From the NCBI RefSeq assembly GCF_040869045.1, contig NC_090322.1, positions 79,693,675 to 79,757,674 of the forward strand: DNA of 64,000 bases. Reading direction: 5' to 3'. Positions 20,252-33,019 of the stretch are shown here, piece by piece. Within the stretch, counting starts at the first letter, position 1. Each line of letters opens with the position of its first letter. The position numbers were made by a program, and so were the translations under genes. The stretch comes from Eurosta solidaginis (lineage: Eukaryota > Arthropoda > Insecta > Diptera > Tephritidae). Under the pieces are notes generated by a model, which was not told the origin of the DNA, did not search any database, and saw only the letters and a program-made list of their open reading frames with translations.

Positions 20252-20840
20252 ACTTGTTCACCTCTGCGTGCTACATCGCGTACGCTTGAAATTCATAATA
20301 AAACGACATCCGGCGGAACCGGATGCCACGGACAGACCGTGGAAATATTCAAATATGAAAATTAAAAAAAAAATTAAGTAAAAAAAAAACAATCTAATTG
20401 CAAAGAAACTTAACCGAACCGGAAATGACCGGTTACCAAACGCTGGAACCAAAGAAAACTAAAACGGCTGAAAATTAAAACAAGAAACATAAAGGCCGAG
20501 TATACATAGGGGCGCCGCGGGTGTTGTTGCGACGCCCGGTGCTTATTCCCACCCTCAAAAACCATGACCACCGACGCACCTAATTTTCGGTGGCCCCTTA
20601 CCTGCATTACCTATGTGCCTTCTAAATCAACAAAATAATCAGCACTCCCATTTAAATTACAAAATATTTATTGACAAGGCATTATGAATAAAAATAATAC
20701 AAAATTCATTTTCTTACGTTATTACGTCATTTACCCTACTAACAGAAGAGAGAATGTTGGCAACCGCCAATACTTTAAAATTTTATTGTAAGTTTTAGGC
20801 TGTAGATTCAATTATACGCTCAGTGGTAAGTATAGCTATA
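20252..20840 (-). repeat. LTR-side segment between units A and B
   Basis: The segment contains GACATCCGGCGGAACCGGATG, GGGGCGCCGCGGGTGTTG and CCTAATTTTCGGTGGCC and is shared with 30600-31165 and 45655-46037. It lies outside (LTR side of) the primer binding site seen in units B, C1 and D1, so it belongs to the LTR. The C1/C2 and D1/D2 junctions lack about 500 bases of it. Confidence 0.7.
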
Positions 20841-21918
20841 CGTCCTAGTTATAATTCAATTAGTGCTATATTTTTTTATTTATTTGTATTGTATTTAATT
20901 TTATTTTAGTTTATTTCATTTTGTATTTTTATTATTAATATTTATGATCTTTATTATTTTATCGATTTTTATTTTATTATGTTACTTTGTTTTTGGTATA
21001 TTTATTTAAAAATTTATTGAGTTTTATTCTATTTTATCGTGTTGTTACTATTACTATTTATAATCTTTATTAATTTTATTAAATTTTATTTTATTATAGT
21101 TTGTTTTATTCTTGGTAATTTTAGAGAAATTTGATTGAATTTGATTTTACCTATATTTATAGATGTGTTTATATATATTTATATAAATATATATATATTT
21201 TTCTAAAGAAAACTTAAATTTTAGTCTTTTTCTTTCTTTTGGTTACCAATTCATTTTAGGTCCGCCTTATTTTTAATTTTGTTTAAACTTTACTTTTCTA
21301 AGTTTTATTAAGTATCATTTGCCTTATTCTAAACTTTGAAATTTTAGCTTTCTAACTCTAATTTTCCTTTTCGTTTGTGCTTATTTAAATTTAATTATCT
21401 GCTTATTTTAAATCATATATTTCTATGTCTAAATCTTTCTTTCCTTGTTTTTTTTTAATTAAGTTTGAATTATTTTCTCATTTAAAATCCATTTTAAATC
21501 TTAGTTTCTAATTCTAGATTTTTCTTTTTGTACGTATTTAATTAAGTTTAGTTATGTTCCTACCTCAAATCTATTTAAAATTCCGGTTTCTAACTTCAAA
21601 TTTTCCTTTCCTGTTTTAAACAAGCTGAATGATTTTGGAATTTTAAATTTAATAATTCGAAATTTTTAAAATTGGGTTCATTGTAGATGTTAATAGTGCA
21701 AAAATTCAATACTTGTTGGTCGTCACCGACAATAGTTCACCCTTGCAAAGGTACGTTTCTTACCGTCTAAATATATTTAAAACGTATATGCCCTTACATA
21801 GATGTACACATGTAGCATGTACAGAATAAATTTTACGCAAAAAAGATTTAAATGAAGTTCATATAATTTACTGTAATTCTTGCTACGATTCGTGCGTATA
21901 CGTACAATCTATGTATAT

Positions 21919-24097
21919 TAGGGTGGTTCAAGATCTTATAGTAAAAACCCAAGTTGAATGTTAAGGCCAAGGGACCCTCCAATTCTTTTATATTGGATAA
22001 GAGAAGTGAGGAGCCAAAATTTCAAGGTCATAGGTCATTTGGAAGGCAGTACTCAATGCTGTTTAAAATCTGAAAACTAGATTTTTTCTAAAATTTCTGG
22101 AAAAAATGATTAGACATGGTAGGATACAAGAGCATTAATATATATGCATGTATACAGCTGTTTTTCCTCCTCATCATTTGTTATGAGTTTGTTAAAATCT
22201 TGAATTAGTTCAACAGCTTTTTAGCCGATGTCATTGACCACTTTGATTTTATTAATTGTATTTCTTGCCTCCTCAAACTCTGGCTTCTGTTCCCATTCAC
22301 TTGAGTGTTTGTCCAAAAAGCTTTGCTTTATGTTTAGCTTAGTAAAAACAACCTTGTTCTATTATTAGCAAAATCTGCCAATTCACATGCATCACTTAGT
22401 AAATTGGCATTTCCTCTAATCATCCTCTCCGGTGCAGGGAGAGAGACATCTTATTCACAATGCTTACTTTGTTTTCATGGCTCACTTTTGTGGAAAAAAC
22501 TGATAATCCGACCAGCTCGTCGCATAGGTACCTCAAATGTTACTGCATTTTTTTATAGTTTTAGCTATCTCTTCATCAATTGCTCAGTATTTCCCAGCCT
22601 CCTTCCAAAACATTAGGTCATTGAAAGCTGCATTGGTGCTGATTGGAGTCTCTACCAAACCAAATTTTTTGTATCCTTATTTGTGAGATAAACTCTTTGA
22701 TTTTGGAAAAGGCGCATTTTATATGCATAAATAAGCTTAGCTATCCATCGAGCGTGATGTATTGGCCCAGGTGTTCTCCAGTGTGTTTCTTTCTATTGGT
22801 TGCCCCAACACCAACAGCGTCAGTTCATTAAGTTCGAGGTAGTCATCTCGAGGATGATCTTTCTTAGATGATGAAGGAAGGAATCGATGGCACTACTTCT
22901 TAACTCAACTTTTCCAGGAGAAAAAATTAATAGTGTGTGGTCTGATCGATCAACTTCATTTCATGATTCCTTTAACCTTTTAAATATGGGAATTTTAGGA
23001 GAGCTTGAAGGTCACAAACATAATGTAAATACCTTGCTCAAATTTATTTCCATTATGTGGTGGCAACATGGCAACCATAAAAGTTCTTTGTTCAGCTGCT
23101 TTTCAATGAAATTGCATACACCATTCTTCATACCGGTGTTGACGCTTGTTGTGTCAAAGCCCATACCAATGACTTTATCATCGAGATACCATGTCTTAAG
23201 AGTTTTAAGTACTGCATCTCCAGTTTTCGTACCTGTTGCACTAGCCAACTTTGGCACCCCCAGCAGTTTCTCATTTCCATCACCATAGGAAACTAGCACT
23301 GGTAGTCTGTCTACTTTTTGTGAACCTAAAATGTCAGGCAAGATTTTCCTGTCACAATGAACAGCAATTGGTTCTTTTATGTCTGCTAACTTTGACATCG
23401 TCTCTGTCGAAAAATTCTGCCTTGCTGCTTCTCGTTTTCTTTTTATCGAACTTCTTGAAAGCGGCAATGCTGCGGGATCATGGCCAAGTGCGGCGGCAAT
23501 ATGAATGATAAGCCTTACAGCCTCACGATCGGACACTTTATTTCTGTCTAAAGCCCCTGCCACATTCATGTCAAAAAAGCTCTTCTTAGCCTTTGGTACA
23601 GAAACATCTTCGTTCTTGCCACCTAAAACTTTTTCAAATTTTGTTTGGAAGAAGGCTGATATAATTCATAATCAGTACCATTTTCTGAATTCCTTTGGCC
23701 CTTAAACCATCATTTAAGCCAGCATCGGATATATTAATGAAAGGAGAAGTGGATTTTGCAGCAGGTCCTTAACACCGATTAAGTAAACACTGTCTGCCTG
23801 ACGCGTCTTAAGTGCACTCATTTTGATTGAAGTACAGTTTAAACCTGAAATAAAAAAGGGGCTGATAACATGTTTAATATCAAATTTATTGAAGACCACA
23901 TATTTTTCAACTTCTGAATCCTTAAAAACAAACAAATAAAAATTTACAGAATTTACGAAAACTAAACCTTGTTGAGCACTGCTTTCTATATGCTCTACAG
24001 AGCTAAAATTTTGCTAAGATTAATCTTCCGTTAGATGTAACAAAATTGGAGGGTCCCTTGGTCTCTAAAATAAACTTCGGTTTTTTGGACCACCCTA
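21919..24097 (-). mobile_element. hAT-like DNA transposon nested in unit B
   Basis: The left end reads TAGGGTGGTTCAAG and the right end, reversed, TAGGGTGGTCCAAA. Both are flanked by ATGTATAT (21911-21918, 24098-24105), an 8-bp duplication; the empty site is seen in the other units. An 18-bp subterminal inverted repeat CCAAGGGACCCTCCAATT lies at 21967-21984 and, inverted, at 24044-24061. YARNG-type ends and an 8-bp TSD fit the hAT superfamily. It carries a decayed transposase on the minus strand. Confidence 0.88.
22170..23935 (-). pseudogene. Decayed transposase of the nested hAT-like element
   Basis: The best frame, 23012-23569 (185 residues), reads through ILPDILGSQKVDRLPVLVS, VPKLASATGTKTGDAV, VIGMGFDTTSVNTGMKNGVC and LPCCHHIMEINL. 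The spaced Asp (GFDTT) and CxHH signature fit an RNase-H-like transposase core. 23714-23935 is an N-terminal piece. Downstream, stop-broken translation still shows DYLELNELTLLVLG and, near 22200, KVVNDIG and AVELIQDFNK, so the protein continued to about 22170. Many arthropod genomes carry uncharacterised proteins of this kind (recalled, not searched). Non-functional here. Confidence 0.75.
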
Positions 24098-24674
24098 ATG
24101 TATATCTTAAATGGAGTTATCTCAAAATTTATCATAAGTAAAATAAAATTGTTGAACTGTTTACAGCAATGAGCTCGAAAATACCATCGAAAATTAATAA
24201 CACTGTTTTTATGTTATTATCTCCCTCCACTTATTTCGTTGAAAGTTCGAAAGTATTCAAAAAGAAGCTTCATTAGAAGTTCAAAAATAACACTGCCTTT
24301 TGAAACAGTTTAACCAGTTTTATGAAAATCTCTATGTCTTACTTAGGAGTTTTAATCAATTTCATTTAAATTGTAGCTAAAAGAGTCCTTACATAGATAT
24401 ACATATGTAGCAGGTAAAGAATAAATTTTGCTCAAAAAAGATTTAAATGAAGTTCATATAAACTAATGTAATTCTTTATATGGTTCGTGCGTATACATAC
24501 ATATATGTATAGTTTAAATATGTAGTATCATTTCAAAACCAACAGTAATTTGTTAAATTGAATGTAAATAACAAAAAATTTGATTTCCGTATTACGGAAC
24601 GAACTCACCGCTTGTTGTTGGTAAATTGGGTGTTTGTTGATGTTGGTAATATGCTGTTGTTGCCGGTAATTTTT

Positions 24675-25270
24675 ACAGCTGGGTGTTGCAGCAGGCCTAT
24701 ATTCGGCGGCCCTGCTGTTGTTGTTGTATAGGGTACTGTTGCAACAGGCCTATATTCGGCGGCCCTGCTGTTGTTGTTGTTGCTGGTGCCGTTGTTATAG
24801 GTTGTGGTCGTTGCGCTGTCGATGATATAACGCACAGTGATGGCGCGCTGGTGGATGTTGCGCTCGTAGTTTGCATGGTAAGTAGGTGTAGCGCGCAGTG
24901 TTGGCACGCTGTTGGTCGTTGCGCTCGTGGGTGGCGCTGTTGGATGAGTCAGTCAATGGTGATAGCGCGCTGGTGGTTGTTGAAGATGGCGCAGTAGAGT
25001 ATGGTAGCGCGCGCGAAGATGGTGTAGTCGGAGATTATAGCGCGCGTGGTGTGGCGCAGTCGATGATTATAGACGCGTGGTGTGGCGCGCTGGTGGTTGT
25101 TGCGCTCGAAAATGATGCAGTCGAGTATGGTGGCGTGCGCGGTGTGGTGCGCTGGTGGTTGGTGCTTCGAAGAGGGCGCCAAGGATGGTAGCGCGAGTTG
25201 GAGCGCTGGTGGTTGTTGCGCTCGAAAATGGCGCAGTCGAGTATGGTAGCGTGCGCGTTGGTGCTAGCGC
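24675..25270. repeat. 53-bp and GCGC minisatellites of unit B
   Basis: Two 53-bp units (CCTATATTCGGCGGCC) are followed by the GCGC-rich repeat (GCGCTGGTGGTTGTTGCGCT; ATGGCGCAGTCGAGTATGG). This is the shortest version of the 53-bp array in the window. Confidence 0.85.
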
Positions 25271-27184
25271 GGTGCAAACAGTAAGTAGTCGTGGTTTTCA
25301 AAATTGTAATATTAGCAGTTGGGCGGGTTTCTTGCTGTAATGGGCTAAAGAGAATTTATGTAGGTACACGCAGGCATGCGCATAGAATGAATAGGCGATT
25401 TTGATGTTACACAGTGGATAATACCCGCACGCAGGGATGTATGGGTTCAGGTCTCTGTCGCCACAAAAAAAAAAAAGACAATGGTACAGCTGAGGCACTC
25501 TCAACACAATCGCATGCAATGTGGAATCGCTCGAAGGATTTGTCCTCGTCTCAATTAAGCCTCTTAACTGGTTACTCCGAAAATGCCAATCACTTTCAGT
25601 TGTCACTATTTCACTTGCAACCTTTTCTTCCTTACATTGTTCAGAACCATTTTAAGATCATTAAAATCACACGATTTTCTACATATTCTCTTTAACGTAT
25701 ATGGTGTTCCACGAGCATTTCCTTTGCTTATTGCTTTTATATTTTTCCTAGCACCGTCGCTAATCGAGTTTCTTTGCAAAATTTTCTTTAATTAGTTTTT
25801 TCTTTTCTTTTTGTGTAAACTAGCGCGGTGAACCTCCAAATCCGTTCAGGAATTCGCGACCACCGCCGGAGCTTTTCCACGCACTTTTCATTCCTGATCC
25901 TCAAAAGGCGCACTGTAATGAACGATTGCTAGACAGCGAAAATAGATTTTCATACCATTTCATCAATATATTTAAAGCATTTTATAAAGCAATATGAGCA
26001 AAGCTCGCTAATTGAATACATATATTTAAAAACTTTTGTTTTTTTTTTTTGTTCCGTACTAGCAATACATAATATTTTTCCAATTTTTTATTGGTTTTCT
26101 ATATTGGAGTTTTGCTCATAACCCACGCACAACCACTTATGTTGGAGACCGTTGCTAATGCGGAAAATTTGCAAGTTTTCTTCGATTTTATGCAACGCTT
26201 TGCTTTTCTTCTTTGGACACGTCTTTATTTAATGCTTAAAGTGCGCTTTACCCAAATTTTCCCAACTTTCAGATTGAAAAACTATTTCACACACACCGAA
26301 ATGAACCGACTACCACCTACTACGACGCGTGCCATTTTTCTTCTCCTTGAGAGCCACATTCAATGCACTTTACTTATTCAATTTTTGTAGGTTTTGCGCA
26401 AGGAAAGAAATTTTATTTAAACAAATTTGATTTTGCCTTCTCCGCATTTTTCATTTGTTTTTTTGTTTTTTTTTTTTGGAATTTCCTTCTTTCTAGTGTT
26501 TGTAGTACGGCGCGAAATAATTCAGCATAAGCCCTTGTATAATGGAGGTTATAGTTCAATAATGTATTATTATAGCGTGCACAAACACTATATTTTGCAC
26601 AACTTTTATTAATTTTCCGGGCGATTTTATTTCCCTTGGGCAAAACCCAACCGATACCGATGCTTGCAATCTACCTTCTGATTTTGTGCCCAAAAAATGG
26701 CCAACCACGCCATGGCATTCTAGGAAAAATTCCATTCCATTATTGCGACTGCGCAGGGGAACGGCGCCGTTAAATCGCATGATTTAACTGTAGTTGCCAT
26801 GGTGGAACCATACAAGGTGGCGGTCGCGGTGACATTCCTGCAGCCATCATTAAAAGTTCCATATACTTTGGCCCTGTGACCGACGGACTAATGTCAAAAT
26901 CGTACTGTGCTGAGAGTTGATGTGCCAAATCGTATAAAAACTACAAACACCGCTGTCACATTGTATAGTTATGCCATGGTGGTTGCCGTTATTGGGAATT
27001 TTCCCACACCATTGAATTCTTTGGCGATGACACCTGCGCGAAATTAACAAATATTTGTTTTAACCGCCCCAGGCAGACATGAGTGTGGGTTAATCCTAAC
27101 CTTTTCTCTATCACCAGCCAACTGGTACGTTCCAAGGGTGAATCTCCCAAGTGGAACATAACAAACCTGCTTCGCTTTGAAGAC

Positions 27185-28125
27185 CTGACGATGAAGCGAA
27201 CAGGAAACCGGTTCACCTGTAGGAAGCCACTCTCAGGAACCTCCGATGTTAGTTAACGTGGGGCACGACTCACCCCTAAGAGAAGAGTCTCAAAGTTCAA
27301 CCGCGAAGCTAGCCGGGCAACAAAAGGTCCATCAAAAAATAGTTAAGTCAAATAGTGAATCAATTTTGTTTCTTAGTTAAAAGGCTTTGCGGCAATTAGA
27401 CATTTGTTATGGAGAACTCGACAAAACTCCGTATGGTTCTAGTGGTTATCGCCCCCACAGAAAGGCAAAATATAATATATGTGTGTAGACATTTTGATAA
27501 AGGAGAACTCGTCCAAACTCCGTAAGGCTAGTCCAACCCAAGTTTGGACTGCCAGGCTGTTCACGGTTCTCGGTGAGTACTCGTGTGAATAACCTATGAT
27601 ATCATTGCTCGGGGAGAATAGTGGACCATAACAAACCTGCTTCGCTTTGAAGACCTGACGATGAAGCGAACAGGATAGCGGTTCACCTGTAGGAAGCCAC
27701 TCTCAGGAACCTCCGATGTCAGTTAACGTGGGGCACGACTCACCCCTAAGATAAGAGTCTCAAAGTTCTACAGCGAAGCTAGCCGGGAAACAAAAGGTCC
27801 ATCAAAAAAAAGTTAAGTAAAATAGTGAATCAATTTTGTTTCTTAGTTAAAAGGCTTTGCTGCAAATAGACATTTGTTATGGAGAACTCGTCAAAACTCC
27901 GTATGGTTCTAGTGGTTATCGCCCCCACAGAAAGGCAAAAAATAATATATGTGTGTAGATATTTTGATAAAGGAGAACTCGTCCAAACTCCGTAAGGCTA
28001 GTCCAACCCAAGTTTGGACTGCCAGGCTGTTCACGGTTCTCGGTGAGTACGCGTGTGAATAACCTATGATATCATTGCTCGGGGAGAATACTGGGCGAGA
28101 TGTCACCGATCGCCAAAACGTCCAG
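27185..28125. repeat. 470-bp tandem duplication in unit B
   Basis: CTGACGATGAAGCGAACAGG occurs at 27185 and 27655, and the following sequence through CGGGGAGAATA is repeated. The same duplication with the same 470-base spacing is in C2 (39761 and 40231), while unit A has one copy. The duplication therefore predates the separation of B and C2. Confidence 0.85.
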
Positions 28126-28199
28126 ACAGGGTAAAAAAAGTCCAATTGGTAGGTTTATAAAAAAATCAATTTGTAATTTAGCAAAACGGTCTTGAGTGT

Positions 28200-30084
28200 T
28201 TATTGTGGACGAATATCCGTAGCATGGAAGCGACCTATCAATTTCCCGTTCAGGTCCTCGAGATCATACAATCCATTGCCTATTTTTCGGAGTACTCGAC
28301 ACTTGAGATATTTCGGCAGGAATTTGGCGTTAATACCCTGTTTGAAGTTACTCAAAGCAAAGTTTTTCCGGAAAACTTCCTGACCTTCTCTGTAGTTGAC
28401 TTGCCTAGAGCGCTTGTTATAGGTGGTTATTCCTCTATCTTTTGCCTGATCTAAATTCCTACGAATTTGCTCACGAATATTAGTCAACTTTTCGGCGCTA
28501 TTTGCTATCGTAACCTGATCTTCTCTAAGGCTGCCGAGTTTCTCTAAAATATTGTACGTTGAGGCATGCTGAACCATGTTCTGGCCGTATAATGCAAAGT
28601 ATGAAGAGCACTGAATCGCCGTGTGAAAATCACTTCTCAAAAATGATAAAATCTCGGATATATGATTATCCCAATCGGTATGGTCTGGCTTATCCTTCAG
28701 GAAAATTCTAATCTTAGAAACAATTTCTCTATTAACGCGTTCGGATGCGTTCACTTGAGGAGAATATAACCCCGTTCTCACGTGCGTCACCCAGTAATTT
28801 ACTAAAAATTGGTTCATTTCCTTCGAGATAAACTGTTTACATTCTCGCTATGAATAGACTGAGGGACCCCTACAGCTGGAAAAATTTCTGAAGCGAAGTA
28901 ATTTATAACATTAACAGTGGTAGCTCTCTGCATGGGCTTTAGCCAGACATATTTTGAAAGATGGTCTAATACTATAAAAAGAAATTGATTTCATCGCTTA
29001 GATCTCGGATAAGGCCCTAGAAAATCGCAATATAGTCGCTGAAATGGCCTCTCGGATGCAGAATTACTCCCTATTGTTGGTCTCGACTGTTGATTAGTGG
29101 GTTTTACTGCTTTGCAAGTGTCACAACGCTGGACGTAGTCCCTGACGTCCTTAGCCTGCTGTGGCCAGAAGTACTTTTGTAGGACACGTTCTAAGGTTTT
29201 CTGCCACCCGCCATGGTAACTCCGGTTAGTGTCATGTGCTAATCTCACTGCTTCCTCAGTCAACCCTTTCGGCAACCACAAACGCCACAGCGAGTCTTCT
29301 TCCCCTTCCACCCTCTTACGAAATTTAACTCTTTTGAAAATTACACCATCCACCCCTCGTAAGTCCGGAAGAGACTCCTCGCTTTCGGTGACGGTCCTAA
29401 TCAAATCTGGATATTCGATACTGTTAAATTCGGGAGAGACTAAATCTATTTCTATTACAAACTCTTTGGAAAAATCGGGTTGGGCCAAGACAGAAGCGGA
29501 ACTCAAGGCTACTTTAAGTTTTTCGAAGGCCTCTATAGCTTCAGAGGTAAGCTTGAACGGGCCTGATGACTTACGGAGGCAGTCGGTCAAGGGACCTGCC
29601 AAGTCAGCAAAATTGGTAATAAATGCCCTGTACCCATTTGCCATGCCCACAAACCTACGCACCTGCCGAGGGGATTTAGGGATCGGAAAGTTTTGCATCG
29701 CTTCTATTTTTCCTGTATTCACTTTCAAGCACCCGCTGCCTATCAAGTACCCTAAATATCGAATTTCCTTTTGACAAAATTTGCTTTTGTTTACGTTTAT
29801 TGTCAGATCTGCGTCTGTCAAACACTTTGCCACTTCTGCCAGCAACTTCAGGTGGTCCTCAAAGTTCGTACTGCATACCATCAGGTCGTCCAGGTAGACG
29901 AAGACATTCTCCCGCAGACGCGAAGGGATTGCCTTGTCCATCAGCCTACTCATGGTCTGCGGTCCATTGCACAGACCAAAGGGCATCACCTTGAAGTGGT
30001 ACAGAGGCCTCCCCGGAACCGCGAATGCTGTTTTTTCCTTGGAGGAATCCGTCAATTTGATCTGAAAGAACGCGTCTTTCAAAA
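28200..30084 (-). pseudogene. Gypsy-like pol of unit B: RT palm, RNase H remnant, integrase
   Basis: 28991-30084 holds the RT palm with intact FVYLDDLMVCS, the RT end, the RNase H stub (FVIEIDLVSPEF) and the integrase zinc domain and first core Asp (YCDFLGPYP). A CGA-to-TGA nonsense change after PRSKR stops the frame. A one-base deletion near the second core Asp, shared with C2, breaks it again; the C-terminal part continues at 28200-28817 (SERVNREIVSKIRIFLKD). The RT N-terminus is replaced by leader sequence at about 30085. Confidence 0.88.
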
Positions 30085-30454
30085 ATTCGGCAAAAGAAAA
30101 AGTTATAAAAAAAATCAAACATTACAAAAAAATTATAAAAATTCCAATTAGCGGACATATAATTTTACCTAAGCCGACTAGACAACTTACGGGAAAATAA
30201 AAACCCCAAATCTACAAAAAAAACAAAGTGCGTTCAACACTGCCTCACCGGGTGAATACCAAATCCGGAGGACTTGACGTTCAGTCTCGTGGAACCCTCA
30301 GCCACTGCCCCCGATGACCACTCCGGACAACCTGATCCCTCCAACCATCCGACCGCAACGCAGGTGGCTGCTCCTGTGGCTGCTCACCTCGGACTGGTGG
30401 GATGGTCAACTTCACAAGTCGACCCGGAATAACCCTCACGACCAGTGCTTCAGG

Positions 30455-30471
30455 TCCCACGTTGGGCGCCA
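30455..30471 (-). promoter_or_regulatory. tRNA-Lys-type primer binding site, unit B
   Basis: On the minus strand this reads TGGCGCCCAACGTGGGA, the sequence known to pair with a lysine tRNA in many retroelements. It is followed on the LTR side by an ACAGA-like end (plus strand TCTGTTTTGG). The same site is at 35329-35345 and 50201-50217. It fixes where the LTR ends and the 5' leader begins. Confidence 0.85.
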
Positions 30472-32794
30472 TCTGTTTTGGTTTCGCATCTTTACTGGAG
30501 CAGCAAGGAAGGCAGTCGGCATGATCTGGTGGTGCACAGTGGCTAGTCATGTCGGCTGGGTTGGGTTCTTGCCAACCTTGCTGTCCTGCGCCAGAGACGA
30601 CTCAAAACGCTTGAAATTCCAAATAAAACGACATCCGGCGGAACCGGATGCCACGGACAGACCGTTGAAATATTCAAATATGAAAACAAAAAAATAAAAA
30701 TGAAGTAAAAAAAACAATCTAATCGCAAAGAAACTTAACGGAACCGGAAATGACCGATTACCAAATGCTGGAACCAAAGAAAACTAAAACGCCTGAAAAT
30801 TGAAACAAGAAACATAAAGGCCGAATATACATAGGGGCGCCGCGGGTGTTGTTGCGACGCCCGGTGCTTGTTCCCACCCTCAAAAACCATGGCCACCGAC
30901 GCACCTAATTTTCGGTGGCCCCTTACCTGCATTACCTATGTGCCTTCTAAATCAACAAAATAATCAGCACTCCCATTTAAATTACAAGATATTTATTGAC
31001 ATGGCATCATGAATAAAAATAATACAAAATTCATTTTCTTACGTTATTACGTCATTTACCCTACTAACAGAAGAGAGAATGTTGGCAACCGCCAATATTT
31101 TAAACGTTTATTGTAGGTTTTAGGCTGTAGATTCAATTATACGCTCAGTGGTAAGTATAGCTATACGTCCTAGTTATAATTCAATTAGTGGTATATTTTT
31201 TTTTATTTATTTGTATTGTATTTAATTTTATTTTAGTTTATTTCATTTTGTATTTTTATTATTAATATTTATGATCTTTATTATTTTATCGAATTTTATT
31301 TTATTATAAGTTACTTTGTTTTTGGTATATTTATTTAAAAATTTATTGAGTTTTATTCTATTTTATCGTGTTGTTACTATTACTATTTATAATCTTTATT
31401 AATTTTATTAAATTTTATTTTATTATAGTTTGTTTTATTCTTGGTAACTTTAGAGAAATTTGATTGAATTTGATTTTACCTATGTTTATGGATGTATTTA
31501 TATATATTTATATAAATATATATATATTTTTCTAAAGAAAACTTAAATTTTAGTCTTTTTATTTCTTTTGATTACCAATTCATTTTAGGTCCACCTTATT
31601 TTTAATTTTGTTTAAACTTTACTTTTCTAAGCTTTATTAAGTATCATTTGCCTTATTCTAAACTTTGAAATTTTAGCTTTCTAACTCTAATTTCGCTTTT
31701 CGTTTGTGCTTATTTAATTATCTTCTTATTTTAAATCATATATTTCTATGTCTAAATCTTTGTTTCCTTGTTTTTTTTTTTTTTTTTAATTAAGTTTGAA
31801 TTATTTTCTCATTTAAAATCCATTTTAAATCTTAGTTTCTAATTCTAGATTTTTCTTTTTGTACGTATTTAATTAAGTTTAGTTATGTTCCTACCGCAAA
31901 TCTATTTAAAATTCCGGTTTCTAACTTCAAATTTTCCTTTCCTGTTTCTATTTAAACAAGCTGAATGATTTTGGCATTTTAAATTTAATAATTCGAAATT
32001 TTTAAAATTGGATTCATTGTAGATGTTAATAGTGCAAAAATTCAATACTTGTTGGTCGTCACCGACCATAGTTCACCCTTGACCGTTTCCTACCATCTAA
32101 ATATATTTAAAACGTATATGCCCTTACATAGATGTACATATGTAGCATGTAAAGAATAAATTTTATGCAAAAAATATTTAAATGAAGTTCATATAATTTA
32201 CTGTAATTCTTCCTACGATTCGTGTGTATACGTACATCTATGTATATCTTAAATGGGGTTATCTCAAAATTTATCATAAGTAAAATAAAATGGTTGAACT
32301 GTTTACAGCAATGAGCTCGAAAATAGCATCGAAAATTGATAACACTGTTTTTATGTTATTATCTCTCTTCATTTATTTCGTTGAAAGTTCGAAAGTATTC
32401 AAAAAGAAGCTTCATTAGAAGTTCAAGAATAACACTGCCTTTTGAAACAGTTTAACCAGTTTTATGAATATCTCTACGTCTTACTTAGGAGTTTTAATCA
32501 ATTTCATTTAAATTGTAGCTACAAGACTCTTTACATAGATGTACATATGTAGCAGGTAAAGAATAAATTTTACGCAAAAAAGATTTAAATGAAGTTCATA
32601 TAATCTAATGTAATTCTTTATACGATTCGTGCGTATACATACATCTATGTTTAGTTTCACAGTAATTTGTTAAATTGAATGTAAATAACAAAAAATTTGA
32701 ATTCCGTATTACGGAACGAACTCACCGCTTGTTGTTGGTAAATTTGGTGTTTGCTGATGTTGGTAATATGCTGTTGTTGCCGGTAATTGTTACA

Positions 32795-32960
32795 GCTGGG
32801 CGTTGCAGCAGGCCTATATTCGGCGGCCCTGCTGTTGTTTTTGTAGCGGGTACTGTTGCAACAGGCCTATATTCGGCGGCCCTGCTGTTGTTGTTGTAGC
32901 GGGTACTGTTGCAGCAGGCCTATATTCGGCGGCCCTGCTGTTGTTGTTGTTGCTGGTGCC
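32795..32960. repeat. 53-bp minisatellite of unit C1 (three units)
   Basis: CCTATATTCGGCGGCC recurs about every 53 bases three times. The repeat is followed, within about 40 bases, by the fusion to gag. Confidence 0.85.
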
Positions 32961-33019
32961 GTTGTTATAGGTTGTGGTCGTTGCGCTGTCGATGAGTAAG
33001 TGGCTCCCAACAGCTTGCT

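Larger units (their letters stand above)
11085..20840 (-). mobile_element. Array unit A (long), first gypsy-like copy
   Basis: Left to right: AT-rich block (11085-12025), nested small LTR element (12026-13318), spacer, five 53-bp minisatellite units (about 13845-14135), GCGC-rich minisatellite (about 14140-14690), a 2-kb unassigned block (14700-16830), minus-strand pol (16837-19140), protease (19168-19695), gag zinc knuckles (19904-20233), LTR remnant (20252-20840). It has a single copy of the 470-bp segment that is duplicated in B and C2, and lacks the gag N-terminus and PBS through a deletion near 20280. Confidence 0.82.
20841..31165 (-). mobile_element. Array unit B (long)
   Basis: Same layout as A: AT-rich block, 53-bp repeats (about 24675-24790), GCGC minisatellite (about 24800-25270), unassigned block with a 470-bp tandem duplication, pol (28200-30084), then a deletion junction at about 30085 that joins RT directly to the 5' leader (AATTCGGCAAAAGAAA). 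Protease, gag and the RT N-terminus are missing. PBS at 30455-30471. A 2,179-bp hAT-like element is inserted at 21919. Confidence 0.82.

Noticed and set aside
23012..23569. Novel host gene on the minus strand
   Set aside because: It lies between terminal inverted repeats with an 8-bp target duplication, and surrounding frames of the same protein are full of stops.
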